DNA of 64,000 bases, taken from NCBI GenBank assembly GCA_011526085.1, contig WYBC01000030.1, positions 62,001-126,000 on the forward strand, in the 5' to 3' direction. Source of the DNA: Lysobacter sp. GTDB taxonomy: Bacteria; Pseudomonadota; Gammaproteobacteria; Xanthomonadales; Xanthomonadaceae. The position numbers and the translations under genes were made by a program. The notes under the pieces are model-generated. The model ran no database searches. It was not told the origin of the DNA and saw nothing but the letters and a program-made list of their open reading frames with translations. Below, piece after piece: positions 26,612 through 34,145 of the stretch (position 1 is the stretch's first letter; every line of letters begins with the position of its first letter).

Positions 26612-28336
26612 TCAGGGCCGGCGCAGGCGCAGACCGACCACCAGCGGATCGTGGTCCGAGCTGCGCCAGGGGCCGCGGTCGCCGGGGCGCGTCTGATAGC
26701 CGCGGTTGTCGGGTTCGTCGGCGTTGCTGTGCCATTCCGCCGCGCCGACGAGCCGTGCGGCCAGCCCCGGGCTGAGCAGCGCGTGGTCCAGGCGTCCGGT
26801 CTGGGCATCGTAGACGTAGCTGTACGGGGTTTCGCCATGGGCGCCTTCGAAGGCGTCGCGCCAGCCGGCCGCGACCAGCGCGCGTACCGGGTCTTCCATG
26901 GTGTAGGCATTCAGATCGCCGACGATCATCATCAGATCGCTGCCGCTGCGCGTCGGATCGGTCCGCAGCCAGGCGTCGAGGCGTCGCGCGGATTCGGTGC
27001 GGGTGGGGTTCCAGCAGCTCTGGCCATCCTTCTGGTCGGCCTCGGCGCCGGTCGCGCCGCCGCAGCCTTTCGACTTGAAGTGATTGGCCACCACCGTGAA
27101 CACCGGGCCGTCGCCGGCGCGGAAGCTCTGCGCCAGCGGCGGGCGGCTGCGGCTGCCGAAGAGATCATCGGCCAGCGCGGCGGCGGCGCCGACGGGCTGC
27201 GCACGGGAAGCGCGATAGATCATACCGACCCGGATCTGGTCGCCGCCGGCGGGGGCTTCGCTGGCGATGAACCGCCAGTCGCCGTCGCCGGCCCGGTTCA
27301 GGGCGTCGACCAGCTGCGTAACCGCGGATTCCGGGCCGAATCCGTCGTTCTCCAGCTCCATCAGCGCGGCGATGTCCGGATCCAGGCCGCGGATCGTCGC
27401 GACCAGCCGGCCGAGCTGGGTGTCCAGTTCGGCCTGGGTGCGCGCACCGCGAGGGGTCGGGAACCCGCCGCCGCGGCCGTCGCCGTTGAAGAAGTTCTCC
27501 AGATTGAAGCTGGCGATGCGCACGTCGCCGCCGACCTTCGGTGGCTTCGGTGCCCGCGCGGGCCGGAATTTCGGGGGTGTGGTCGGCATCAGCAGGTAGC
27601 CGCCCCCGCGCTGATCGATCACGCCTTCCAGCCGCACAACCCGGCTGCCGCTGCGAAGATCGGTGTCTTTCGGCAGGAACCACACCGTTTCCGGGCGTTC
27701 CGCGGTGCTGCCGTCGTCCACCCGCAGGGTGCGCCGGGCATTGTCGGCCGCGAAGGCCCGGGCGGCCTCGCCCGGGGCCACGGCGTCGCTGGGCGTACGC
27801 AGCCGTTCGCCGAAATTGACGATCAATTCGCCCTGTTTTTCCAGGCGATGGGTCCCGGCGACGGTCAGCGGCGCGGCGATCCGCACGCGCATGCCCTCAA
27901 GGCGTTCCCAGTCGTTCGGCGCGGTCGCGATCCGGATCGCGCGCGGCATGTCGAGGGCGGCTGTCAGCGGGGCGGGCGATACCCTCTGCAGGGCGGTCAG
28001 CGTGCCGCGCCCGGCGTCGAGTTCGGCGACGGTGCCGCGGATGCGGAGCGATTGACCGACCGCGATCGGCGGTCCGGATGCGCCCTCGGCCTCGATGAAG
28101 ACGGCATCGGAAGTCGCCGCGTCGCCATCGCCGCCGTCCTGCAGATACCAGCCGCGCCGGCCGCCATCGACCGCGGCGGTGACGATGCCCTGCACCGTCA
28201 CCGTCTCGCCGACGCGCGGGCTGCGTTCGCCGGCGCCCTGCACATCGCCGATGCGGAGGGTGTCCTGTGCGGCGCCGGTGGCGGCCCAGATCAGACACAG
28301 CAGCGGCAGGAATCGGAACGGGACGGGTCGGCGCAT
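26612..28336 (-). CDS. Secreted endonuclease/exonuclease/phosphatase-family nuclease
   Basis: 574 residues. Signal peptide (FLPLLCLIWAATGAAQ). Residues ~25-270 hold OB-fold-like strands (TVQGIVTAAVDGGRRGWYLQDGG, IRGTVAEL). The C-terminal EEP domain has SFNLENFFNGDG, AALMELENDGF, NHFKSKG, MMIVGDLNAY and the final SSDHDPL histidine. This layout matches extracellular ExeM/NucH-type nucleases that degrade external DNA. The start at 28336 was chosen for the signal peptide. Confidence 0.9.
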   Translation of the reverse strand: MRRPVPFRFLPLLCLIWAATGAAQDTLRIGDVQGAGERSPRVGETVTVQGIVTAAVDGGRRGWYLQDGGDGDAATSDAVFIEAEGASGPPIAVGQSLRIRGTVAELDAGRGTLTALQRVSPAPLTAALDMPRAIRIATAPNDWERLEGMRVRIAAPLTVAGTHRLEKQGELIVNFGERLRTPSDAVAPGEAARAFAADNARRTLRVDDGSTAERPETVWFLPKDTDLRSGSRVVRLEGVIDQRGGGYLLMPTTPPKFRPARAPKPPKVGGDVRIASFNLENFFNGDGRGGGFPTPRGARTQAELDTQLGRLVATIRGLDPDIAALMELENDGFGPESAVTQLVDALNRAGDGDWRFIASEAPAGGDQIRVGMIYRASRAQPVGAAAALADDLFGSRSRPPLAQSFRAGDGPVFTVVANHFKSKGCGGATGAEADQKDGQSCWNPTRTESARRLDAWLRTDPTRSGSDLMMIVGDLNAYTMEDPVRALVAAGWRDAFEGAHGETPYSYVYDAQTGRLDHALLSPGLAARLVGAAEWHSNADEPDNRGYQTRPGDRGPWRSSDHDPLVVGLRLRRP

Positions 28337-28425
28337 GGGTGGCCCCTGTGACGGAAAGGACAACGCCGCCCGGAGGCGGCGTTGCGGACGTGCTGCGGCG
28401 CTGACGCTGCGGCGCCGGGACCTGA

Positions 28426-28938
28426 TCAGACTTGTTCGAGCATCCAGTCGACCGTGGCCTTGACCTGATCGTCGGTCAGGGCCGGGTTGCCGCCCTTGGC
28501 GGGCATCACGCCGGCGCTGCCGGTGAAGCCTTCGATCGCATGCTTGTACAGCGTGTCCTTGCCCTGGCCGGCGCGGGCGCCGATGCCTGCGGCGTCGAGC
28601 TTCGGCGCGCCGCCGGCGCCCGAGTTGTGGCAGCCCGCGCACAGATTGCCGTAGATCACCGAGCCGTCGAGGGTACCGCCATAGGCGACCTGCGATGCGG
28701 CGGCGGCCTTGGCGGCTTCGTCGGCGGCGGCCTTGGCGGCTTCGCCGCTGGCGCCGGCGTAGACCTGGCCGGTCGGCGCGATGCGGGCTTCGGTGCGCTT
28801 CACCTCGACCGGATTCGCCTGCTCCGGCAGCTCATGGTGGAGGTAGGCCGCGAACAGGATCAGGCCCAGCGTCACCGCCATGAGGAAGGCGATGACCATC
28901 GAAAAGCGCTTCAGAAAGTCCAGATCGTAATTGCGCAC
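28426..28938 (-). CDS. Membrane-anchored cytochrome c5-type protein
   Basis: 170 residues. N-terminal anchor in FLKRFSMVIAFLMAVTLGLILFAAYL, an Ala/Lys linker (AAKAAADEAAKAAAA), then one haem site CAGCH and an axial methionine in GVMPAKGG. Probable periplasmic electron carrier near the terminal oxidases. The GTG at 28938 (VRNYDLDFLKRF) matches the xanthomonad family's usual MRNYDLDFLKRFS start. Divergent from the FNR-family regulator gene. Confidence 0.9.
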   Translation of the reverse strand: MRNYDLDFLKRFSMVIAFLMAVTLGLILFAAYLHHELPEQANPVEVKRTEARIAPTGQVYAGASGEAAKAAADEAAKAAAASQVAYGGTLDGSVIYGNLCAGCHNSGAGGAPKLDAAGIGARAGQGKDTLYKHAIEGFTGSAGVMPAKGGNPALTDDQVKATVDWMLEQV

Positions 28939-28992
28939 GAACTCACCCGGGAACAGAGCATGATGGAACCGCCGCGATGGCGGGACGGCCGG

Positions 28993-29021
28993 TTGAGGCC
29001 GCACAATCCGGGCAGTATAAG
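28993..29021 (+). promoter_or_regulatory. Sigma-70 promoter of the FNR-family gene
   Basis: TTGAGG (28993-28998), 17 bp, TATAAG (29016-29021), about 140 bp before the regulator's start. The minus strand over the same bases reads TATACT, which could serve as -10 for the divergent cytochrome gene. No TTGAT-N4-ATCAA FNR box was found between the two genes. Confidence 0.5.
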
Positions 29022-29166
29022 GGTTGTGACGGCCCGGATTCGAGCCCGGGCACCGCGAAAGCCGCCGGATCGGTCCGGAGGCGGGCGTCGCCGGTCTCCC
29101 GGTGGCGATCTTTAGTACGGAAGTCGGGTTCGGCTTCGCGCCGGCCCGTGGCACACTAGGCGCGCC

Positions 29167-29928
29167 ATGAGCGATTCCTCCGTCCTCGATCTGATCCAAC
29201 TGCGCCGCGGTTGCACCTACTGCTCCGTCCGCCAGCTCTGCCTGCCGGGCGGGATCGGCTCGGACGAACTGCAGCGTCTGGACCAGATCGTGCAGCGCCG
29301 CCGGCCGGTGGCCCGCGGCGAGCGCCTGTTCCGCCTCGGCGATCCGCTGGCCGCGGTCTTCATCGCCCGCGACGGCGCCTTCAAGTCGGTCAGCATCAGC
29401 GAGGACGGCGAAGAGCAGGTGCTCGGCTTCCATCTGCCGGGCGAACTGATCGGTCTGGATGCGCTCGGCAGCGGCCAGCATCGCTGCGAAGGCGTGGCCC
29501 TCACCGCGGCCACGGTCTGCGAAGTGCCCTACGACCAGTTGTCCGAGGTCGCGGCGCAGGTCCCAAGCCTGCAGCAGCAGTTGTTCCGCGTGATCGGCCA
29601 GAGCGTGGATCGCGATCAGGACCATCTCGGCATCCTGGTCCGTCGCCAGGCCAACGAACGCATCGCCCTGTTCCTGCACAGCCTCGGCGAGCGCTATCGC
29701 AACGTCGGCCAGTCCGACCGCTTGTTCCAGTTGCCCATGAGCCGCGAGGACATCGCGCGCTTCCTCGGCCTCGCGCTGGAAACCGTGAGCCGCGGCTTCA
29801 CCCGGCTGCAGGACGACGGCGTCATCGACGTGACCGGGCGTCGTGTCGAAATCTTGAACGTGGCCGAACTTTTGCGGCTCGCCCACGGCGCCGAATCGTC
29901 CGGCGACGGCAAGCAGCGACGCGCCTGA
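29167..29928 (+). CDS. fnr: FNR-family oxygen-responsive transcription regulator
   Basis: 253 residues. N-terminal cysteines C16-x2-C19-x5-C25 (CTYCSVRQLC) plus C107 (QHRCEG) match the four [4Fe-4S] ligands of E. coli FNR. A cyclic-nucleotide-binding fold and a long dimer helix follow. The Crp-type HTH is MSREDIARFLGLALETVSR, whose E..SR contacts recognise the FNR half site TTGAT. It should switch respiratory genes when oxygen falls; the divergent cytochrome c5 gene is a natural target. Confidence 0.93.
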   Translation: MSDSSVLDLIQLRRGCTYCSVRQLCLPGGIGSDELQRLDQIVQRRRPVARGERLFRLGDPLAAVFIARDGAFKSVSISEDGEEQVLGFHLPGELIGLDALGSGQHRCEGVALTAATVCEVPYDQLSEVAAQVPSLQQQLFRVIGQSVDRDQDHLGILVRRQANERIALFLHSLGERYRNVGQSDRLFQLPMSREDIARFLGLALETVSRGFTRLQDDGVIDVTGRRVEILNVAELLRLAHGAESSGDGKQRRA

Positions 29929-29970
29929 CTATCGCCGCTTCGCGCGGCACGTGAAAGCGCATCACAGGCG

Positions 29971-31572
29971 TCAACCCGCGGGATCGACGTCCCGCACGCG
30001 CTCCCAGTCCAGACCGAACCGCGCCAGATACTTGCGCAGCCGGTCGGCGTCGTTGGTGCTGCTGCGACGCGCGCGGGAGGCGGCGAACAGCATGCGCCCC
30101 GCTTCCGACAGCGATTTCGCCCGCGCGCAGACGCGCACCGCATCTTCGAGCTGCACCCGATCGAAGCGATCGAGCGACGCCGCCTCGTCGCCGAGCAGCG
30201 CGTCCAGCAGCGTTCCGCCGTCGTGGGTGCGCCACAGCGCACGCAGCCGCGCGATTTCCTCGTCCACCAGCGCCACCTGGATGCGCCCGGCATCGGCCAG
30301 CGTCGCCATCCGCATCACCGAGGCGCCGAGGTCGCGGAAATTGCCGCGCCATCGCGCATCGGCGCTGGTGGCGAAGCGCAGATAGCGCGTCCGCGCTTCG
30401 CGGTTGAAGGCCACGCGCTGCCCTTGTTCGCGCGACCAGCGTTCGAGTTCGAAATCGAGGTTGGGTTCGATGTCTTCCGGGCGTTCGGCCAGGCCCGGCA
30501 GGCGATAGGTCCACAGATTCAACCGTGCCAGCAGGTCGTCGCGGAAGCGTCCGCGTGCCACCGCGTCCTGCAGATCGCGGTTGGTGCCGGCGATCAGCTG
30601 GAAATCGCTCTCCACGTCCTTGTCGCCGCCCACCGGCGGGAAGCGCTTCTCTTCCAGCGCGCGCAGCAGCAGCGCCTGCTCGTCCAGGCCGAGTTCGCCG
30701 ATCTCGTCGAGGAACAACAGCCCGCGATCCGCGGAGCGCAGCAGTCCGGCGCGATCGCTGCCGGCGCCGGTGTAGGCGCCTTTCACGTGGCCGAACAGCG
30801 CGCTCATCGCGCCGTCGCCGCGCAGCGTGGCGCAGTTCACTTCGACGAAACGTCCCGGCAATTGATGCTTGAGTTTCTTCAGCTCGAACACGCGCTTCGC
30901 CAGTTGGCTCTTGCCCGCGCCGGTCGGGCCCATCAGCAGCATCGGCGCCTTCGAACGCGTGGCCACGGTTTCGATCTGTTCGATCATCCGGTTGAACGCG
31001 GCGTTGCGGGTGGCGATGCCGCTTTTCAGCAGATCGCGGTCTTCCAGCCGCTGCTGCGCGAAACGCTGCGCGATGCGGTCGTAGCGCGAGAGATCCAGAT
31101 CGATGATCGCGAAGCTGCCGGGATCGCCGCCGCCCTGCTTGCGCGGTGGCGAGGTCTGCAGCAGGCGGCCCGGAAAATGGCGGCTCTCCGCGAGCAGGAA
31201 CCAGCAGATCTGCGCGACATGGCTGCCGGTGGTGATGTGGATGTAGTAGTCCTCGTCCTCCGGGCGGAACTCGTAGCCGCGCAGGAAATCGTGCAGCGTC
31301 GCGTACACGCCCTCGAAATCCCACGGGTCGGCGAGGTAGGTGTCGTGCCGGCGCACCGCGGTGTCGGGCGAGATCTGCGCGAAGTCGTCCTGCACGATCC
31401 GCGCGAGCTTGCCGTAGCGGCGCTCGTCCACCAGCAGTTCCAACTGGTCCACGAGGAAGTCCTCGTGCTGGCCCAGCGAGACCGTGGGCCGCCATTTTTC
31501 CCACCGCCCGGGACCGCCGCCGGCATCCAGCTGGGTGCCGAGCATGCCGAAGATGACCTGACGCCTGCGCAT
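29971..31572 (-). CDS. rtcR: RtcR, sigma-54 activator of the RNA-repair operon
   Basis: 533 residues. The N-terminal ~170 residues form the CARF-type RtcR domain (VIFGMLGTQLDAGG, YYIHITTGSHVAQICWFLLAE). The AAA+ domain has Walker A LLMGPTGAGKSQLAK, the sigma-54 loop GAYTGA (GAFTGA variant) and Walker B RGLLFLDEIGEL; a C-terminal helical DNA-binding region ends the protein. RtcR is thought to be activated by RNA fragments with modified ends binding the CARF domain. Divergent from rsr, whose promoter is of -24/-12 type. Confidence 0.95.
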   Translation of the reverse strand: MRRRQVIFGMLGTQLDAGGGPGRWEKWRPTVSLGQHEDFLVDQLELLVDERRYGKLARIVQDDFAQISPDTAVRRHDTYLADPWDFEGVYATLHDFLRGYEFRPEDEDYYIHITTGSHVAQICWFLLAESRHFPGRLLQTSPPRKQGGGDPGSFAIIDLDLSRYDRIAQRFAQQRLEDRDLLKSGIATRNAAFNRMIEQIETVATRSKAPMLLMGPTGAGKSQLAKRVFELKKLKHQLPGRFVEVNCATLRGDGAMSALFGHVKGAYTGAGSDRAGLLRSADRGLLFLDEIGELGLDEQALLLRALEEKRFPPVGGDKDVESDFQLIAGTNRDLQDAVARGRFRDDLLARLNLWTYRLPGLAERPEDIEPNLDFELERWSREQGQRVAFNREARTRYLRFATSADARWRGNFRDLGASVMRMATLADAGRIQVALVDEEIARLRALWRTHDGGTLLDALLGDEAASLDRFDRVQLEDAVRVCARAKSLSEAGRMLFAASRARRSSTNDADRLRKYLARFGLDWERVRDVDPAG

Positions 31573-31634
31573 GATCGAATCCGATAAGAAACGATCCAAA
31601 TATATATGAAATACCGCACAGCGACGCGGGCGGA

Positions 31635-31690
31635 AATCCATGAAATCCGAATAAATACCTTTGAAAACAATGGATTGATTCAATTCGGAT
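31635..31690. promoter_or_regulatory. Candidate RtcR upstream activating sites
   Basis: In the AT-rich rtcR-rsr gap two interleaved inverted repeats are visible: AATCCAT (31635-31641) with ATGGATT (31670-31676), and ATCCGAA (31645-31651) with TTCGGAT (31684-31690). They end 5 bp upstream of the -24 element, so they are close for enhancer sites; binding is inferred from position only. Confidence 0.4.
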
Positions 31691-31694
31691 GAGG

Positions 31695-31711
31695 TTGGCA
31701 CGGCGATTGCA
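31695..31711 (+). promoter_or_regulatory. Sigma-54 promoter of the rsr-Y RNA-rtcBA operon
   Basis: TTGGCAC-N5-TTGCA: GG at 31697-31698 and GC at 31709-31710, 10 bp apart, a near-perfect consensus. Transcription should start near 31722, 35 bp before the rsr ATG. It pairs logically with divergent rtcR. Confidence 0.88.
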
Positions 31712-31756
31712 ATGCATGGGGCAAACCGGAACGGGCATTCCCGACAGGACGACACC

Positions 31757-33307
31757 ATGGCCAACCTCTCCCTCTTCGCTTCCAGCCGCCGCGCCCTGCC
31801 GGCGGCCACCGCCCGCAACGAGGCCGGCGGACTCGCCCATGCCCGCAGCCCGCGCGCCGCGCTGGCGCTGTACGCGGCCACCGGTTGCCTCAACAGCACC
31901 TTCTACGCGAGCGATGCCGAGCAGTTGGACCGCGTACTGGCGTTGTGCGCCGGGGTCGAGCCGCGATTCGTCGCGCAGACCGCGATCCATGCCCGCCGCA
32001 TCGGCGCGATGAAGGACATGCCGGCGCTGCTGCTGGCCAGCCTGTCGGTGCGCGATCGCGCGCTGTTCGCCGCCGCGTTCCCGCAGGTCGTGGACAACGG
32101 CCGCCTGCTGCGCAACGTCGTGCAGATCCTGCGCAGCGGCCGCGTCGGTCGAAAGTCGCTGGGGTCGCTGCCGAAGCGTCTGGTGCGCGAGTGGCTGGAT
32201 CGCGCGTCCGAGAAGCAGCTGTTGAGCGCCGCGATCGGCAATGCGCCGTCGCTCGCCGACGTGATCCGGATGGTGCACCCGAAGCCGGCGGATGCCGGGC
32301 GCGAGGCGCTGTACGCCTGGATCCTCGGCAAGCCGCACGATCCGGCGCAACTGCCGGAGACGGTGCGCGCCTACGAGGCGTTCAAGCGCGACCCGGCCAA
32401 CGCCGAGCTGCCCGACCTGCCGTTCCAGTACTTCACCTCGCTGGCGCTGGATCGCGCGCAGTGGGCGACGCTGGCCCGCCGTGCCTCGTGGCAGAGCCTG
32501 CGCCAGAACCTCAACACCTTCGCCCGCAACGGCGTGTTCGAGGACAAGGCCGCGCTCTACGAGGTGGTGGCGAAGCTGACCGATGCCGATGCCATCCGCC
32601 GTGCCCGCGTGTTTCCGTATCAGCTGTTGACCGCGTATCAGGCCACCGAAGGTCTGCCGCGCGAGATCGGCGAGGCGCTGCAGGACGCGATGGAAATCGC
32701 GACCCGCAACGTGCCGGCGCTGCAGGGCGACGTGGTGGTGGCGGTGGACGTGTCGGGGTCGATGGCCTCGCCGGTCACCGGCGTCCGCAAGGGTGCGACC
32801 ACCAGGACCCGCTGCGTGGACGTGGCGGCGCTGATCGCGGCCTGCGTGCAGCGCAACAGCCCGTTGGCCCGCGTGATGCCGTTCGACACCGCCGTGCGCG
32901 ACGTGCGTCTGAACCCGCGCGACAGCGTGATGACCCAGGCGCGGCTGCTGGCGCAGCTGTGTGGTGGCGGCACCAACGTCAGCGCGCCGCTGGCGCAGTT
33001 GAACCGTGAAAAGGCGAAGGTCGATCTGCTGGTGCTGGTGTCCGACAACGAAAGCTGGCGCGACACCCGCGGCGAAGGCGCGACCGAAACCATGCGCCAG
33101 TGGGCGCAGATCCGGTTGCGTTGTCCGCAGGCGAAGCTGGTGTGCATCGATCTGCAGCCGTACGCCACCAGCCAGACGGTGGAGCGTGCGGACGTGATCC
33201 ACGTTGGCGGCTTCAGCGATGCGGTGTTCGATCTGCTCGCGAATTTCGCGGCGGAAGGCGCCGGCGCGCAGCGCTGGGTCGACAGGATCGCCGGCATCGA
33301 CGTGTGA
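31757..33307 (+). CDS. rsr: Rsr, Ro60-orthologue TROVE-domain RNA-binding protein
   Basis: 516 residues. The N-terminal two thirds are the HEAT-like TROVE ring (LYAATGCLNSTFYASDAEQL, AIHARRIGAMKDMPALLLA, LLRNVVQILRSGRVGRKSLG). The C-terminal von Willebrand A domain has the MIDAS motif DVSGSMASP, with later GGGTN and SDNES. Bacterial Rsr binds Y RNAs and cooperates with exoribonucleases in RNA decay after stress. Immediately downstream are two Y-RNA-like genes. First gene of the RtcR/sigma-54 operon. Confidence 0.95.
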   Translation: MANLSLFASSRRALPAATARNEAGGLAHARSPRAALALYAATGCLNSTFYASDAEQLDRVLALCAGVEPRFVAQTAIHARRIGAMKDMPALLLASLSVRDRALFAAAFPQVVDNGRLLRNVVQILRSGRVGRKSLGSLPKRLVREWLDRASEKQLLSAAIGNAPSLADVIRMVHPKPADAGREALYAWILGKPHDPAQLPETVRAYEAFKRDPANAELPDLPFQYFTSLALDRAQWATLARRASWQSLRQNLNTFARNGVFEDKAALYEVVAKLTDADAIRRARVFPYQLLTAYQATEGLPREIGEALQDAMEIATRNVPALQGDVVVAVDVSGSMASPVTGVRKGATTRTRCVDVAALIAACVQRNSPLARVMPFDTAVRDVRLNPRDSVMTQARLLAQLCGGGTNVSAPLAQLNREKAKVDLLVLVSDNESWRDTRGEGATETMRQWAQIRLRCPQAKLVCIDLQPYATSQTVERADVIHVGGFSDAVFDLLANFAAEGAGAQRWVDRIAGIDV

Positions 33308-33316
33308 GTTGCAATG

Positions 33317-33359
33317 CCCGGCCGGCAATGGGGCCGGCCGGGCCGGGGGAGATTTTTTT
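33317..33359 (+). terminator. Hairpin with distal T tract between rsr and the Y RNAs
   Basis: Perfect 10-bp stem CCCGGCCGGC / GCCGGCCGGG (33317-33326, 33333-33342), then 10 bases, then seven T's (33353-33359). The gap before the T's is unlike a standard terminator, so partial attenuation or a processing signal is as likely. It would separate rsr mRNA from the Y RNAs. Confidence 0.45.
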
Positions 33360-33443
33360 GGCGGTTGCGAATGCCCGTCGGACTACATTCGGTTGCAGCC
33401 GGTTCGATTCCGGCAAGTCCGGCGTCTTCTTGTCGCAGCCACC
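33360..33443 (+). ncRNA. Y RNA-like RNA 1 (YrlB-like)
   Basis: Outer stem GGTTGCGA (33363-33370) with TCGCAGCC (33433-33440). Inner 9-bp stem CGTCGGACT (33376-33384) with AGTCCGGCG (33416-33424). Within it is a perfect tRNA T-arm mimic: 5-bp stem GCCGG/CCGGC around loop TTCGATT (33398-33414). It shares GCGAATGC on the 5' side and CTTCTTGTCGC on the 3' side with the next RNA, presumably the Rsr-binding stem. Order rsr, two Yrl RNAs, rtcBA matches the rsr-yrlBA-rtcBA operon known in Salmonella. Confidence 0.75.
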
Positions 33444-33456
33444 CGTCGTTTCATCG

Positions 33457-33595
33457 CTGTCGATGATCGCGAATGCTTTGGGAACTACAGACTCTTAATC
33501 TCCAGGTCGCGGGTTCGAGTCCCGCCCGTCGAAAGACGGTAGCTCAGTCGGATAGAGCGGGACGTTCCCTCACTTCTTGTCGCGGTCATCGGCAG
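33457..33595 (+). ncRNA. Y RNA-like RNA 2 with permuted tRNA module (YrlA-like)
   Basis: A 16-bp outer stem (33457-33472 with 33580-33595, two G-U pairs), an internal loop, then GGGAAC/GTTCCC (33480-33485, 33564-33569). Inside, tRNA parts occur in permuted order: anticodon-like hairpin AGACTCTTAATCT (33489-33501, loop like tRNA-Lys CUU), T arm GCGGG-TTCGAGT-CCCGC (33509-33525), acceptor-like stem CCGTC/GACGG closed by GAAA (33526-33539), D arm GCTC/GAGC (33542-33558). The GCGAATGC and CTTCTTGTCGC Y-stem strings recur as in RNA 1. No free acceptor end exists, so it cannot be charged as a normal tRNA. Confidence 0.85.
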
Positions 33596-33620
33596 TCTTC
33601 TTTCACAGGAATCATCGTCA

Positions 33621-33645
33621 TGCAATGCAATGCAATGCAATGCAA
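33621..33645 (+). repeat. Five tandem TGCAA pentanucleotides
   Basis: TGCAA is repeated five times without error just before the small membrane-protein gene. An ATG at 33620 with an AGGA site reads through the repeat in frame with the downstream gene (adding MQCNAMQCNGSGH), so a change in copy number would shift that longer reading frame. Confidence 0.85.
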
Positions 33646-33658
33646 CGGGAGCGGTCAC

Positions 33659-33988
33659 ATGTCCGAAATCTGGGCGATCATCGTCGGTGGATTCCTGCTG
33701 CTGATCGTGTATGCCATCGTCTCTTCGAAGAAGAGCGAGAAACGGCTTCGCGAAGCGCGCGAAAAAATGCTTCCCCACCTCGAGGAAGCGATCGTGACGG
33801 ATCGCAGGCACCATTTGTTCCTGTCCGACGGGCGCAGGTTCATGGACGTCCGGATCCTGGGCGCCACCGATCCGAAGTTGGCGCCGTCTCCACTCGGAGA
33901 TTGGGGGTCGATGCTCGTGATCCTGCTGGATTCCGGGAAGAAGGCGTTCATCCGCCCATCCTCGGTGCGCTGTATCGAGGAAGCCTGA
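33659..33988 (+). CDS. Small single-pass membrane protein in the RNA-repair operon
   Basis: 109 residues. N-terminal membrane segment (IWAIIVGGFLLLIVYAIV), basic-acidic helix (KKSEKRLREAREKMLPHLEEAI), then a small soluble domain with RHHLFLSDGRRFMDVRILG and MLVILLDSGKKAFIRPSSVRCIEE, which looks beta-rich. ATG 33659 has a GGGAGC site; a longer form starting at 33620 runs through the TGCAA repeat. Not recognised as a known RNA-repair component. Confidence 0.75.
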   Translation: MSEIWAIIVGGFLLLIVYAIVSSKKSEKRLREAREKMLPHLEEAIVTDRRHHLFLSDGRRFMDVRILGATDPKLAPSPLGDWGSMLVILLDSGKKAFIRPSSVRCIEEA

Positions 33989-34145
33989 CAGCTCATCGCC
34001 CTTCGCGCCGATTCATCGTCGTCAGCCGCAGGCGCGGCCTCGATGTCGTCGTGCGCGAGGTGCTGCCTGGGCCGGTAGAGCTCGGAGAAACGTTCCATCC
34101 CTCTCGTCGCGGCCGGCGATCTTTTCACACATGCGAGAATGCGAC

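Noticed and set aside
29822-33328. A minus-strand frame of about 1168 codons spanning rsr and rtcR
   Set aside because: Antisense shadow of rsr and out of frame with rtcR; rtcR itself occupies a different frame with all family motifs.
33480-33569. A functional tRNA-Lys(CTT) gene
   Set aside because: The tRNA parts are in permuted order, the acceptor stem is closed by a GAAA loop, and no free CCA end is possible; it fits a Y RNA module.
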